Origin: an uncultured Acetatifactor sp.
GTDB lineage: Bacteria; Bacillota; Clostridia; Lachnospirales; Lachnospiraceae
Length of the DNA: 64,000 nucleotides
Reading direction: 5' to 3'
Assembly: GCA_910586775.1 (NCBI GenBank)
Contig: CAJUJN010000017.1
Coordinates: forward strand, 1 to 64,000
Under the pieces are notes generated by a model, which saw only the letters and a list, made by a program, of their open reading frames with translations, ran no database searches and was not told where the DNA came from. Made by a program: the position numbers and the translations under genes. Below, in pieces: positions 26,988 through 34,852 of the stretch (its first letter is position 1; each line of letters starts with the position of its first letter).

Positions 26988-28619
26988 ATGAGTGCAAGCA
27001 TCATACTGTCAATGGCAGGAGGCCTGGGGCTGTTCCTCTTCGGCATGCGCGTCATGAGCGATTCCATAGAGAAAGTTGCCGGCGCGAAGCTCCGCCGTAT
27101 TCTTGAAATCTTTACCACCAACCGTTTTTCCGGCATGATAGTCGGTATTGTGTTTACCGGCATCATCCAGTCTTCCTCGGCCTGTACCGCCATGGTGGTC
27201 AGTTTTGTCAATGCCGGACTGATGAACCTGTACCAGGCTGCGGGTGTTATCTTCGGTGCCAACATCGGTACCACAGTCACGTCACAGTTAGTTTCATTTA
27301 ACTTATCCGCTTATGCACCCATTATTCTGCTGGTGGGTGTGCTCGTGGCGATGTTCTGCAAGAAGGATAAAATAAAGAAATTTGCGGATATCATCATTGG
27401 TTTCGGCGTTCTGTTCCTGGGCCTGAGCACCATGTCCTCTTCCATGGCGGGGATGAAGGAAGTACCCGAGGTGGTGAATCTGATGGGTTCCCTGAAGACG
27501 CCGTTCGTGGCGACGCTGATGGGCCTTGTTCTGACCACTATTATTCAGAGCTCTTCCGTCACCGTCAGCATTGTGCTGCTGCTGGCCAATCAGGATTTGC
27601 TGTCACTGCGCATTTCCCTCTATATTATACTGGGCTGTAATATCGGTGCCTGTACCACCGCTCTGTTGGCATCCATGGCAGGTAAGAAGGATGCGAAAAG
27701 GGCGGCCCTGATTCATTTCTGGTTCAATGTAATCGGCACGGCGCTTTTGTATGTCATCCTCTTTGTGCTGGAAGAGCCGGTGATGAAGCTGATTTGGGCG
27801 ATTTCTGCGGATAAGGGCCGTTTTGTGGCAAATGCCCACACCATTATCAAGATATTCCAGGTGATCGTGCTGTTCCCCTTCTCTAATGCCATTGTACGCC
27901 TGTCCTGCCTCTGCGTGCCCGGAGAGGATAAGAAGGTAAATTACAGGGAAAGCTATCAGCTGAAATACATAGGCGACAAGGTTGTCTTCAACCCGGCTAC
28001 GGCTGTAGTGGAGGTGATTAAGGAGCTGGACCGCATGGCTTCCCTGGCCAGCGAGAACCTGACTCGTGCCATGAATGCTCTGGTAACGCTGGATGAAGAG
28101 GATATCGCAGAAGTCTACGAGGTGGAGAAAAATATCAATTTCCTGAACCATGCCATCACGGATTATCTGGTGAAAATCAACCAGACCACCCTGCCCATAG
28201 AAGACCTGAAGAGCATCGGCGCGTTGTTTCATGTGGTGAATGATATCGAGCGGATCGGCGACCATGCGGAGAATGTGGCGGATGCCGCCAGACAGCGCAG
28301 GGAAACAGGTGTTACCATCAGTAAGGAAGCGCAGAAGGAGCTGGGAGATCTGCTTGAGATGGTTACCCGGCTGATTCGTTATTCCATAGATATGTTTGCC
28401 AGAAGCGACGAGAGCCATATGAAGGATGTCATCGCCCTGGAGGACCAGGTGGATGTCAAGGAGAAGGAGATGCAGAGGAGCCATGTGCAGCGTCTGACCA
28501 GAGGAGAATGCTCTCCGGAGGCAGGCATGATGTTCTCCGATATTGCCTCCGGCCTGGAGCGTGTGGCGGACCACGCCACTAATATTGCCTTTGCTGTTAT
28601 TACGGCGGAGGATGAGTGA
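26988..28619 (+). CDS. Na+/phosphate symporter with C-terminal PhoU domain
   Basis: This 543-residue membrane transporter of the NptA/PNaS (SLC34-like) family takes up phosphate with Na+. Two inverted half-repeats each carry a QSSS motif (GIIQSSSACTAMVVSFVNAG near residue 58 and TIIQSSSVTVSIVLLLANQD near 185), with about eight to nine membrane segments up to residue 315. Residues 345-540 form a PhoU-like helical domain with the two repeats HVVNDIERIGDHAENVAD and SGLERVADHATNIA, which binds metal and probably adjusts transport. GGGAG lies 9 bases before ATG. It is monocistronic, and an unrelated gene with its own promoter follows. Confidence 0.93.
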   Translation: MSASIILSMAGGLGLFLFGMRVMSDSIEKVAGAKLRRILEIFTTNRFSGMIVGIVFTGIIQSSSACTAMVVSFVNAGLMNLYQAAGVIFGANIGTTVTSQLVSFNLSAYAPIILLVGVLVAMFCKKDKIKKFADIIIGFGVLFLGLSTMSSSMAGMKEVPEVVNLMGSLKTPFVATLMGLVLTTIIQSSSVTVSIVLLLANQDLLSLRISLYIILGCNIGACTTALLASMAGKKDAKRAALIHFWFNVIGTALLYVILFVLEEPVMKLIWAISADKGRFVANAHTIIKIFQVIVLFPFSNAIVRLSCLCVPGEDKKVNYRESYQLKYIGDKVVFNPATAVVEVIKELDRMASLASENLTRAMNALVTLDEEDIAEVYEVEKNINFLNHAITDYLVKINQTTLPIEDLKSIGALFHVVNDIERIGDHAENVADAARQRRETGVTISKEAQKELGDLLEMVTRLIRYSIDMFARSDESHMKDVIALEDQVDVKEKEMQRSHVQRLTRGECSPEAGMMFSDIASGLERVADHATNIAFAVITAEDE

Positions 28620-28737
28620 GATTTTCCGGATCGGCAGCATTGTCCGGAACATGTTTCTTCGTACTGGAGAGCGCCGTCAGAATATCAGACTGGAAGACAA
28701 TGGAATGAAAAATATGTAAAAAAATTTAGCAAAGCGG

Positions 28738-28766
28738 TTGACAGAACCTCCGGCTGCCTGTATAAT
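28738..28766 (+). promoter_or_regulatory. Strong promoter for the SH3-NlpC/P60 gene
   Basis: TTGACA (28738-28743), a 17-base spacer and TATAAT (28761-28766) are a perfect consensus match. The distance to ATG 28996 is about 230 bases, so the transcript has a long leader. Confidence 0.9.
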
Positions 28767-28995
28767 CTTTTTTAACAACTTAATAAATTTGTAACATATT
28801 TGTCAAATTTGTATTTGTGAACATATTAATTTTCTGCTCTGCTTTGAAAATGTTCACTTGCTATGCCGTGGGAGTAAGTGCAGCTTCCCATGGTTGCATT
28901 GATATCGGAGGCAAAGAGGTTGATTCCGATAAGACATATTATTTACGGTTGACAAATGTTTCGGTTGGTAAGTACAAAGATACAGGAGTGATGAT
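28767..28995 (+). promoter_or_regulatory. Long 5' leader of the SH3-NlpC/P60 gene
   Basis: The 229-base leader begins AT-rich, then has a hairpin (CCGTGGGAG / CTTCCCATGG, 28868-28895). A second TTGACA occurs at 28950. Genes for wall hydrolases of this kind are often under c-di-AMP (ydaO) riboswitches, but I could not match the conserved ydaO segments. A 60-codon ORF at 28817-28999 overlaps the gene start and is unsupported. The leader length suggests control after initiation. Confidence 0.4.
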
Positions 28996-30033
28996 ATGAA
29001 GAATCGGGGAAAGAAAAAGATTGCAGCAGCTTCCGCAGGCCTTATCCTTTGCATGGCAATGGTGCCTCTGCCGGTGTATGCCAGCGAAGCGGATAACATT
29101 CTGCAGGCCGGCGGCGTGGCGGCTGTTCTGGAGGAAAGATTATCTACAGAGGAGTATATAGAGATTGCCCAGCAGGCGCAGGGAGCAGCATGGGGCTATA
29201 CCAATATCGGTATAGCCAATGTGGAAAGCGGGAATCTGAATGTGAGGGAGACACCTTCCACCGACGGCAAGATGGTGGGAAAGATGCCGAAGGACTCTGC
29301 CTGTGAAGTGCTTGAGATCACGGACGGCTGGGCTCATATCAAGTCCGGTGAGGTGGAGGGGTATGTGAATACAGATTATCTGCTGACTGGTCCGGATGCC
29401 AAGCTGAAGGCAAATGAAATCGTCCGCACCGTGGTGGTGGTGAAGGGGGACGGCCTGAATGTGCGGGAAGCACCCGACACAGAGAGCGCCATACTGACCC
29501 AGGTGGCGTCAGGGGAAGAGATGGATTACCTGGAGACTCTGGACGGGTGGATCAAAGTGGCGGTAGATGCGGATGAGGCGTACGTCTCATCCGAATATGT
29601 GACTGTGGAGGAAAAGCTGGATACAGCCATCACCATGACGGAACTTCTCTACGGACAGGGAGTATCCGATGTCCGTGTGGATCTGGTGGAATATGCCAAG
29701 CAGTTCGTAGGCAACCGCTATGTATGGGGCGGCACCAGCCTGACCAAGGGAGCGGACTGTTCCGGTTTTGTGCTGAGCGTATTTAAAAAGTACGGAATTT
29801 CCCTTCCTCATCATGCAGCATCCCAGGCGGGATACGGAACCAAGATTTCAGCGGGAGACCTGCAGCCCGGTGACCTCGTCTTCTATGGCAACAGCAGGGG
29901 CCGTATCAATCATGTGGCTATTTATATCGGCGGAGGCCAGGTGGTGCACGCCAGCAACGAGAGGACAGGAATCAAGATCAGCAATTACAAATATCGTACT
30001 CCGGTGAAGTACGTGAGGTTGCTGCAGGATTGA
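28996..30033 (+). CDS. Secreted peptidoglycan hydrolase: two SH3 domains and NlpC/P60
   Basis: This 345-residue exported endopeptidase is expected to cut peptide stems of peptidoglycan. It has a signal peptide (1-30, GLILCMAMVPLPVYA), SH3b domain 1 (about 72-130, ESGNLNVRETPSTDGKMVGK) and SH3b domain 2 (about 142-200, GDGLNVREAPDTESAILTQV). The NlpC/P60 domain (230-345) has Cys255 in KGADCSGFVLSVF, the second active-site His in GRINHVAIYIG, and VVHASNE. Translation starts at ATG 28996 with AGGAG 8 bases upstream. It is a standalone gene. Length and catalytic residues are normal. Confidence 0.92.
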   Translation: MKNRGKKKIAAASAGLILCMAMVPLPVYASEADNILQAGGVAAVLEERLSTEEYIEIAQQAQGAAWGYTNIGIANVESGNLNVRETPSTDGKMVGKMPKDSACEVLEITDGWAHIKSGEVEGYVNTDYLLTGPDAKLKANEIVRTVVVVKGDGLNVREAPDTESAILTQVASGEEMDYLETLDGWIKVAVDADEAYVSSEYVTVEEKLDTAITMTELLYGQGVSDVRVDLVEYAKQFVGNRYVWGGTSLTKGADCSGFVLSVFKKYGISLPHHAASQAGYGTKISAGDLQPGDLVFYGNSRGRINHVAIYIGGGQVVHASNERTGIKISNYKYRTPVKYVRLLQD

Positions 30034-30074
30034 CGGATGCGGTAAAGCGGTATTATGGATGCTGAGCCGAAGTG

Positions 30075-30152
30075 TTTGCCTGTCATCATGTATAATGAGC
30101 GAACATACATGCAATATGGTACAGGAAACGGTAAAAATATGCTCACAGGATG
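30075..30152 (+). repeat. Approximately 80-bp intergenic repeat, copy A
   Basis: It aligns with 30914-30993 along its length: TTTGCC..., CAT-x-x-TGTATAA-Y-GAG, ATGCA, GTACA, AACGGTAAA and ATGCTCAC. The two arms near its ends are less complementary than in copies B and C. It lies upstream of the rpsO promoter. Confidence 0.7.
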
Positions 30153-30157
30153 CACAC

Positions 30158-30182
30158 AAAATGAGCGGAGTGCGCTCATTTT
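30158..30182. terminator. Bidirectional terminator upstream of rpsO
   Basis: AAAATGAGCG / CGCTCATTTT is a perfect 10-bp stem with a 5-base loop, with A's before and T's after. It probably ends the NlpC/P60 transcript. Confidence 0.75.
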
Positions 30183-30294
30183 GGCTCCGCAGTCTCGGGA
30201 TTTTCGTGCAAATTGCGAACGAAAACACCTCGCGGTGTCACCTGTGAACAGTAATGTAATTCTGATAATTTCCGAAATTCAGGTAAAATTCAGG

Positions 30295-30323
30295 TTTACA
30301 TTTTAACGTGAATATGATATGAT
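30295..30323 (+). promoter_or_regulatory. Promoter of rpsO
   Basis: TTTACA (30295-30300), 17 bases and TATGAT (30318-30323) lie about 130 bases before the rpsO start. Confidence 0.75.
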
Positions 30324-30329
30324 AACATG

Positions 30330-30456
30330 GTGTGACAGACGGACAAAATGTTTCCGTCTCAACCGACACTCGGATGCGGGATACTCCGACCCGATCTTAG
30401 TGTCAGGTGATAAGGATGTGCTGACGCAATTCCTAAAAGTTGAAGGAGGAAGAGAA
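30330..30456 (+). promoter_or_regulatory. Structured rpsO leader, probable S15 autoregulatory RNA
   Basis: The leader contains GACGGA...TCCGTC and, nested inside GACACT...AGTGTC, CGGATGCGGG...TCCGACCC, allowing competing stems or a pseudoknot. Ribosomal protein S15 represses its own mRNA through such leaders in several phyla. This one is assigned by position and folding only. GAAGGAGGA ends 6 bases before ATG. Confidence 0.5.
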
Positions 30457-30723
30457 ATGATTTCAAAGGAAAAGAAGACGGCGATTATGAATGAGTATGC
30501 CAGGACACCTGGTGATACCGGTTCACCTGAGGTACAGGTTGCTGTACTGACAGCAAGGATTCAGGAGCTCACAGAGCATCTTAAGGTGAATCCCAAGGAT
30601 CATCATTCCCGCCGCGGTATGCTGAAGATGGTAGGTCAGAGACGTGGATTCCTTGAGTACCTGAAGAAGAAGGATATCGAGAGATATCGTACTCTGATTG
30701 AGAGGCTTGGCTTGAGGAAATAA
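30457..30723 (+). CDS. rpsO: 30S ribosomal protein S15
   Basis: S15 is an 88-residue primary 16S rRNA-binding protein that organises the platform of the small subunit. The conserved stretches GDTGSPEVQVAVLTARIQEL, HLKVNPKDHHSRRGMLKMVG and RRGFLEYLKKKDIERYRTLI are all present. The start is ATG 30457 after a strong GGAGGA. The usual neighbour pnp follows 312 bases downstream. Confidence 0.98.
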   Translation: MISKEKKTAIMNEYARTPGDTGSPEVQVAVLTARIQELTEHLKVNPKDHHSRRGMLKMVGQRRGFLEYLKKKDIERYRTLIERLGLRK

Positions 30724-30740
30724 GTCGGATTGCAGATAAA

Positions 30741-30778
30741 GCAGACGTGAGATGCGTAAGCATTTCAGGTCTGCTTAT
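30741..30778 (+). terminator. Hairpin after rpsO
   Basis: GCAGACGTGAGATGC / GCATTTCAGGTCTGC pairs over about 14 bp (one mismatch) with a GTAA loop, then TTATT. It is a weak terminator or an RNase III-type processing hairpin, like those between rpsO and pnp elsewhere. Confidence 0.6.
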
Positions 30779-31035
30779 TCATAGCAATAAAAAGCTGCCG
30801 GGGACAGAAGAGTGTTCCGAGACCGCTGAAAAAGGTATGAATGTGAGTGTCGTGGCTTTTTCAGTAGTTTCGGTATCTTCTGTTCCTGTAATATGTACTC
30901 AGGGCCGGAAAGATTTGCCGGCCATCCTGTATAACGAGTGGGCATGTATGCAGTGCAGTACAAAAACGGTAAATAAACATGCTCACGAGTATGAAAACAG
31001 GCTGTCAGTGACAGCGGAATGGAGGAAACAAATTT
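30775..31035 (+). other. pnp leader with repeat copy B
   Basis: The region from the rpsO hairpin to pnp has a GGCCGG/CCGGCC stem (30903-30923) that opens into repeat copy B, and a GGAGG before the pnp start. I see no clear promoter, so pnp may be read through from rpsO. Confidence 0.5.
30914..30993 (+). repeat. Approximately 80-bp intergenic repeat, copy B
   Basis: It contains TGTATAACGAGTGGGCATGT near its left side and ACATGCTCACGAGTATG at its right. The arms GTGGGCATGT and ACATGCTCAC pair over 10 bp with one G-T. It lies in the leader of pnp. Confidence 0.75.
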
Positions 31036-33126
31036 ATGTATCAGACTTATGAGATGGAACTGGCGGGGCGCACGCTGAAGGTAGACATTAACCGCGTGGG
31101 CAAGCAGGCCAACGGATGTGCGTTTATGCATTACGGTGATACGGTTGTGCTTTCTACGGCAACCGCATCCGAGAAGCCCAGGGAGGGAATCGACTTTTTC
31201 CCTCTGAGCGTGGAGTATGAGGAGAAAATGTACGCTGTGGGGAAGATTCCCGGCGGCTTCAACAAGAGAGAGGGCAAGGCCAGCGAGAATGCCATTCTGA
31301 CCAGCCGTGTCATCGACAGGCCCATGCGTCCTCTGTTCCCCAAGGATTACCGCAATGACGTGACGCTGAACAACATGGTAATGAGCGTGGATCCGGCATG
31401 TCGTCCGGAACTGGTGGCAATGTTGGGCGCGGCAATCGCAACCTGCATTTCGGATATCCCTTTTGACGGCCCCTGTGCCATGACCCAGATGGGCATGATT
31501 GACGGTATGTTTATTATCAATCCTTCCCAGGAGGAGTGGAAGAACGGTGACCTGAACCTGACCGTTGCATCCACCAGAGAGAAAGTCATCATGATCGAAG
31601 CCGGAGCAAATGAGATTCCGGAGGCGAAGATGATTGAGGCTATCTATAAAGCCCATGAGATTAATCAGACGATCATTGCATTTATTGATAAGATTGTAGC
31701 AGAGGTCGGCAAGCCGAAGCATACCTATGCCAGCTGTGCCATCCCGGAGGAGATGTTTGAGGAGATTAAACGTCTGGTTTCTCCCGAAGAGATGGAAGCA
31801 GCCGTATTTACGGATGACAAACAGACCAGAGAAGAAAATATCAGGAATGTCACCGCAAAGCTGGAAGAAGCGTTTGCCGAAAAAGAGGACTGGATTGCAA
31901 TTCTGGGCGAGGCTGTATACCAGTATGAGAAAAGATGCGTCCGCAAGATGATTCTGAAGGACCACAAGCGTCCCGACGGACGGGCCATTACACAGATCCG
32001 TCCCCTGGCAGCAGAGGTGGATATCATCCCCAGAGTACATGGCTCTGCCATGTTCACCCGTGGACAGACTCAGATCTGCAATGTATGTACTCTGGCTCCT
32101 TTGTCCGAGCAGCAGAAGATTGACGGACTGGATGAAAATGAAGTAAGCAAGCGCTATATGCATCATTATAATTTTCCTTCCTATTCCGTGGGTGAGACAA
32201 AGCCTTCCCGTGGACCCGGAAGGCGTGAGATCGGCCATGGCGCATTGGCGGAGAGGGCATTGATTCCCGTACTTCCCAGTGAGGAGGATTTTCCTTACAC
32301 AATCCGTACAGTGTCCGAGACCTTTGAGTCCAACGGCTCTACGTCCATGGCATCCACCTGTGCTTCCTGTATGTCACTGATGGCGGCAGGCGTGCCCATC
32401 AGGAAGATGGTGGCAGGTATTTCCTGTGGGCTTGTGACAGGTGAGACGGATGACGAATATGTGCTGCTTACCGATATCCAGGGTCTGGAGGACTTCTTCG
32501 GAGATATGGATTTCAAGGTGACAGGCACCACGGAAGGCATCACCGCCATCCAGATGGATATCAAGATTCATGGCCTGACCAGGCCTATCGTAGAGGGCGC
32601 TATAGCAAGATGCCGTGAGGCAAGGCTCTTTATCATGGATAACTGCATGAAGCCTGCAATCTCCGCACCCAGACCGGAAGTAGGGTCTTACGCACCGAAG
32701 ATCATTTCGGTTCAGATTGACCCGGAGAGAATCGGGGATGTGGTAGGTCAGAGAGGAAAGACCATCAACGAAATTATCGCCCGCACAGGGGTTAAGATCG
32801 ATATCACCGACGACGGCAATGTATCCGTATGCGGCACCGACAAGGAGATGATGGACAAGGCTGTGGATATGATCCAGATCATTGTCACAGACTTTGAGGA
32901 AGGCCAGATTTTCAAGGGTAAGGTGGTCAGCATCAAGGAGTTCGGCGCATTCATCGAATTTGCTCCTGGCAAGGAGGGCATGGTTCATATTTCCAAGATT
33001 GCAAGGGAGAGGATTAACCGCGTGGAGGACGTACTGACGCTCGGCGATGTGGTGACGGTTGTCTGCCTTGGTAAGGACAGGATGGGAAGAATCAGTTTTT
33101 CCATGAAGGATGTGGCTCAGAAATAA
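31036..33126 (+). CDS. pnp: Polynucleotide phosphorylase
   Basis: PNPase degrades RNA 3' to 5' by phosphorolysis. The 696-residue protein has the complete order: RNase PH-like domain 1 (1-140), helical linker (about 145-235), catalytic RNase PH-like domain 2 (about 315-540; PGRREIGHGALAERAL, FESNGSTSMASTCASCMSLM), KH domain (about 553-615; VVGQRGKTINEIIARTGVKI) and S1 domain (about 622-692; GKVVSIKEFGAFIEFAPGKE). The start is ATG 31036 after GGAGGAAAC. The gene order rpsO-pnp is the classical one. Confidence 0.97.
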   Translation: MYQTYEMELAGRTLKVDINRVGKQANGCAFMHYGDTVVLSTATASEKPREGIDFFPLSVEYEEKMYAVGKIPGGFNKREGKASENAILTSRVIDRPMRPLFPKDYRNDVTLNNMVMSVDPACRPELVAMLGAAIATCISDIPFDGPCAMTQMGMIDGMFIINPSQEEWKNGDLNLTVASTREKVIMIEAGANEIPEAKMIEAIYKAHEINQTIIAFIDKIVAEVGKPKHTYASCAIPEEMFEEIKRLVSPEEMEAAVFTDDKQTREENIRNVTAKLEEAFAEKEDWIAILGEAVYQYEKRCVRKMILKDHKRPDGRAITQIRPLAAEVDIIPRVHGSAMFTRGQTQICNVCTLAPLSEQQKIDGLDENEVSKRYMHHYNFPSYSVGETKPSRGPGRREIGHGALAERALIPVLPSEEDFPYTIRTVSETFESNGSTSMASTCASCMSLMAAGVPIRKMVAGISCGLVTGETDDEYVLLTDIQGLEDFFGDMDFKVTGTTEGITAIQMDIKIHGLTRPIVEGAIARCREARLFIMDNCMKPAISAPRPEVGSYAPKIISVQIDPERIGDVVGQRGKTINEIIARTGVKIDITDDGNVSVCGTDKEMMDKAVDMIQIIVTDFEEGQIFKGKVVSIKEFGAFIEFAPGKEGMVHISKIARERINRVEDVLTLGDVVTVVCLGKDRMGRISFSMKDVAQK

Positions 33127-33133
33127 GAATCAG

Positions 33134-33182
33134 GAATCCCCTGGCCGTTCCGTTGTGTTCGGCAGGGGATTCTTTGTCATTT
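33134..33182 (+). terminator. Rho-independent terminator after pnp
   Basis: GAATCCCCTG / CAGGGGATTC forms a perfect 10-bp stem (extended by GCCG/CGGC inside), followed by TTTGTCATTTT. Confidence 0.88.
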
Positions 33183-33233
33183 TCTATTAAAACAACATCT
33201 GCCCATGCAGAACTATAAATAGGAGGTTTCAGA

Positions 33234-34613
33234 ATGTTATCAAAAGAACTGTTAAAAGAGGCTTTAAGGCGTGCGCTTTCCACAGGCGCCGACTATGCGG
33301 AGGTTTTCGCGGAGCATACCCTGAACAAGAACATCACTATCATATCCGGCAAAACGGATAAGATTGCGGATGCGGTGATTTCCGGCGTGGGCGTCCGTAT
33401 TTTCAAGGGGACGCGGTGCGTATCAGGATCCGCTTCCTCTCTGGCACCGGAGGCTCTGCTGAACTGTGCGTCGAGGGTGGCGGATGCTCTCACGGGCACT
33501 GCGGCGGTGCAGGATATCCGTTTACAGGAACGCCTGTTTGGGGATATTCATCCGGTGAAAATCGTGCCCGCAGACGTTGCCAACAGGGAGAAAATCGAAT
33601 ACGTGCGGGAAGCATGCCTGGCGGCGAAGGACTATAGCGAGGAAATCAGCCAGGTAAGGGGAATTTTCCTGGAAGTGGACCACAACATCCTCATTGCCAC
33701 AAGTGAGGGATTGTTTGCCCAGGACAGGCAGATACGCAGCAGAGTCATGGTGAGTTCTATTGCGAGCAGAGACGGAGAGAATCAGGACGGCGGCGTAAAC
33801 CATGGGGCAAGGAAAGGGCTGGAGCTTTTTTCTGAATTTGACCCTGAGGAACTTGGCAGGGAGGCTTCCCGGCAGGCGGTTACCATGCTGCATGCAGGTT
33901 ACATCAAGGCCGGTACCATGCCTGTGGCTATCGAGAACGGATTCGGCGGCGTAATCTTCCACGAGGCCTGCGGACATTCCCTGGAGGCATCCTCCGTAGC
34001 TTTGGGCCAGTCACAGTTTGCGGGGAAACTGGGTGAGCAGATTGCCAATGAAAAGGTGACAGCTATTGACGACGGCACCATTCCCAATTCCTGGGGCTCC
34101 ATAAATATCGATGATGAGGGAACACCCGCACAGAAGAATGTGCTCATTGAGAACGGCATTCTGAAGAGTTACATGATTGACAAATTAAACGGGCGCAGGA
34201 TGGGCATGGAGTCTACCGGGAATTCCAGACGCCAGAGTTACAGCTTTGAACCCACTTCCCGTATGACCAATACCTACATAGCGGCAGGGCAGGATGAAGA
34301 TAAGGACATCATTTCATCCATAGAATACGGTCTTTACGCCAAGAGCATGGGAGGCGGTTCCGTAAATCCTGTAACGGGTCAGTTTAATTTTGCCGTGGAT
34401 GAGGGTTATGTTATCCGCAACGGCCAGATCTGTGAGCCTGTCCGGGGTGCCAGTCTTATCGGCAAGGGCTCTGAGGTCCTGATGAACATTGATATGGTGG
34501 GAAAAAATGTTGCCAGGGCCCAGGGCATGTGCGGCGCTTCTTCCGGCAGCATCCCTACGGATGTGGGACAGCCGCTGATCAGGGTTTCTTCCATTGTAGT
34601 AGGGGGACGATAA
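33234..34613 (+). CDS. tldD: TldD metalloprotease subunit
   Basis: TldD is the zinc-bearing subunit of the TldD/TldE heterodimer, which degrades unfolded peptides and matures some RiPPs. The metal motif HEACGHSLEA (around residue 243) is intact, as are GRRMGMESTGNSRRQSYSFEP and GGGSVNPVTGQFNFAVDEGY. It is 459 residues, normal length. AGGAGG lies 8 bases before ATG. Its partner follows after 239 bases. No RiPP precursor or modifying enzyme is seen nearby, so housekeeping proteolysis is the safer guess. Confidence 0.93.
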   Translation: MLSKELLKEALRRALSTGADYAEVFAEHTLNKNITIISGKTDKIADAVISGVGVRIFKGTRCVSGSASSLAPEALLNCASRVADALTGTAAVQDIRLQERLFGDIHPVKIVPADVANREKIEYVREACLAAKDYSEEISQVRGIFLEVDHNILIATSEGLFAQDRQIRSRVMVSSIASRDGENQDGGVNHGARKGLELFSEFDPEELGREASRQAVTMLHAGYIKAGTMPVAIENGFGGVIFHEACGHSLEASSVALGQSQFAGKLGEQIANEKVTAIDDGTIPNSWGSINIDDEGTPAQKNVLIENGILKSYMIDKLNGRRMGMESTGNSRRQSYSFEPTSRMTNTYIAAGQDEDKDIISSIEYGLYAKSMGGGSVNPVTGQFNFAVDEGYVIRNGQICEPVRGASLIGKGSEVLMNIDMVGKNVARAQGMCGASSGSIPTDVGQPLIRVSSIVVGGR

Positions 34614-34852
34614 TTCGACGACAGTTTGTCATTTGTCAGAGGAAGCTGGGAGCCCCCAGGAGTCATTAAGGAGTTTATACAAGTAATATGGCGGACTATA
34701 AACGTATTAGCGTTATAAAATAAATGGAATAACAATCGAGGAGCATAAAAATTATTTTATGCAAGAATATTAAGCCTGCGTTTTTTTGATATAAAAATAC
34801 GTTTTAGAAATGCGTATTATCGATATCCGGAATCCGCGGGCTGCAGAAAGGT
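34614..34852 (+). other. tldD-tldE intergenic region
   Basis: These 239 AT-rich bases contain a small CTGGG/CCCAG hairpin (about 34648-34660) and a GCATAAAA / TTTTATGC palindrome (34743-34762). I find no small ORF with a ribosome-binding site that could encode a peptide substrate. Confidence 0.45.

Larger units (their letters stand above)
30034..30294 (+). other. Intergenic region carrying repeat copy A and a terminator
   Basis: These bases between the NlpC/P60 gene and the rpsO promoter hold one copy of the approximately 80-bp repeat (30075-30152), then an A-stem-T terminator hairpin (30158-30182). Short ORFs here are open only by chance. Confidence 0.6.

Noticed and set aside
28767..28995. 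c-di-AMP (ydaO) riboswitch
   Set aside because: The position fits, but I could not find the conserved GGGGAC/AGGUAGGG-like segments, so I left it as an unassigned leader.
28817..28999. 60-codon leader ORF before the NlpC/P60 gene
   Set aside because: No ribosome-binding site; it overlaps the gene start in a different frame and shows no family resemblance.
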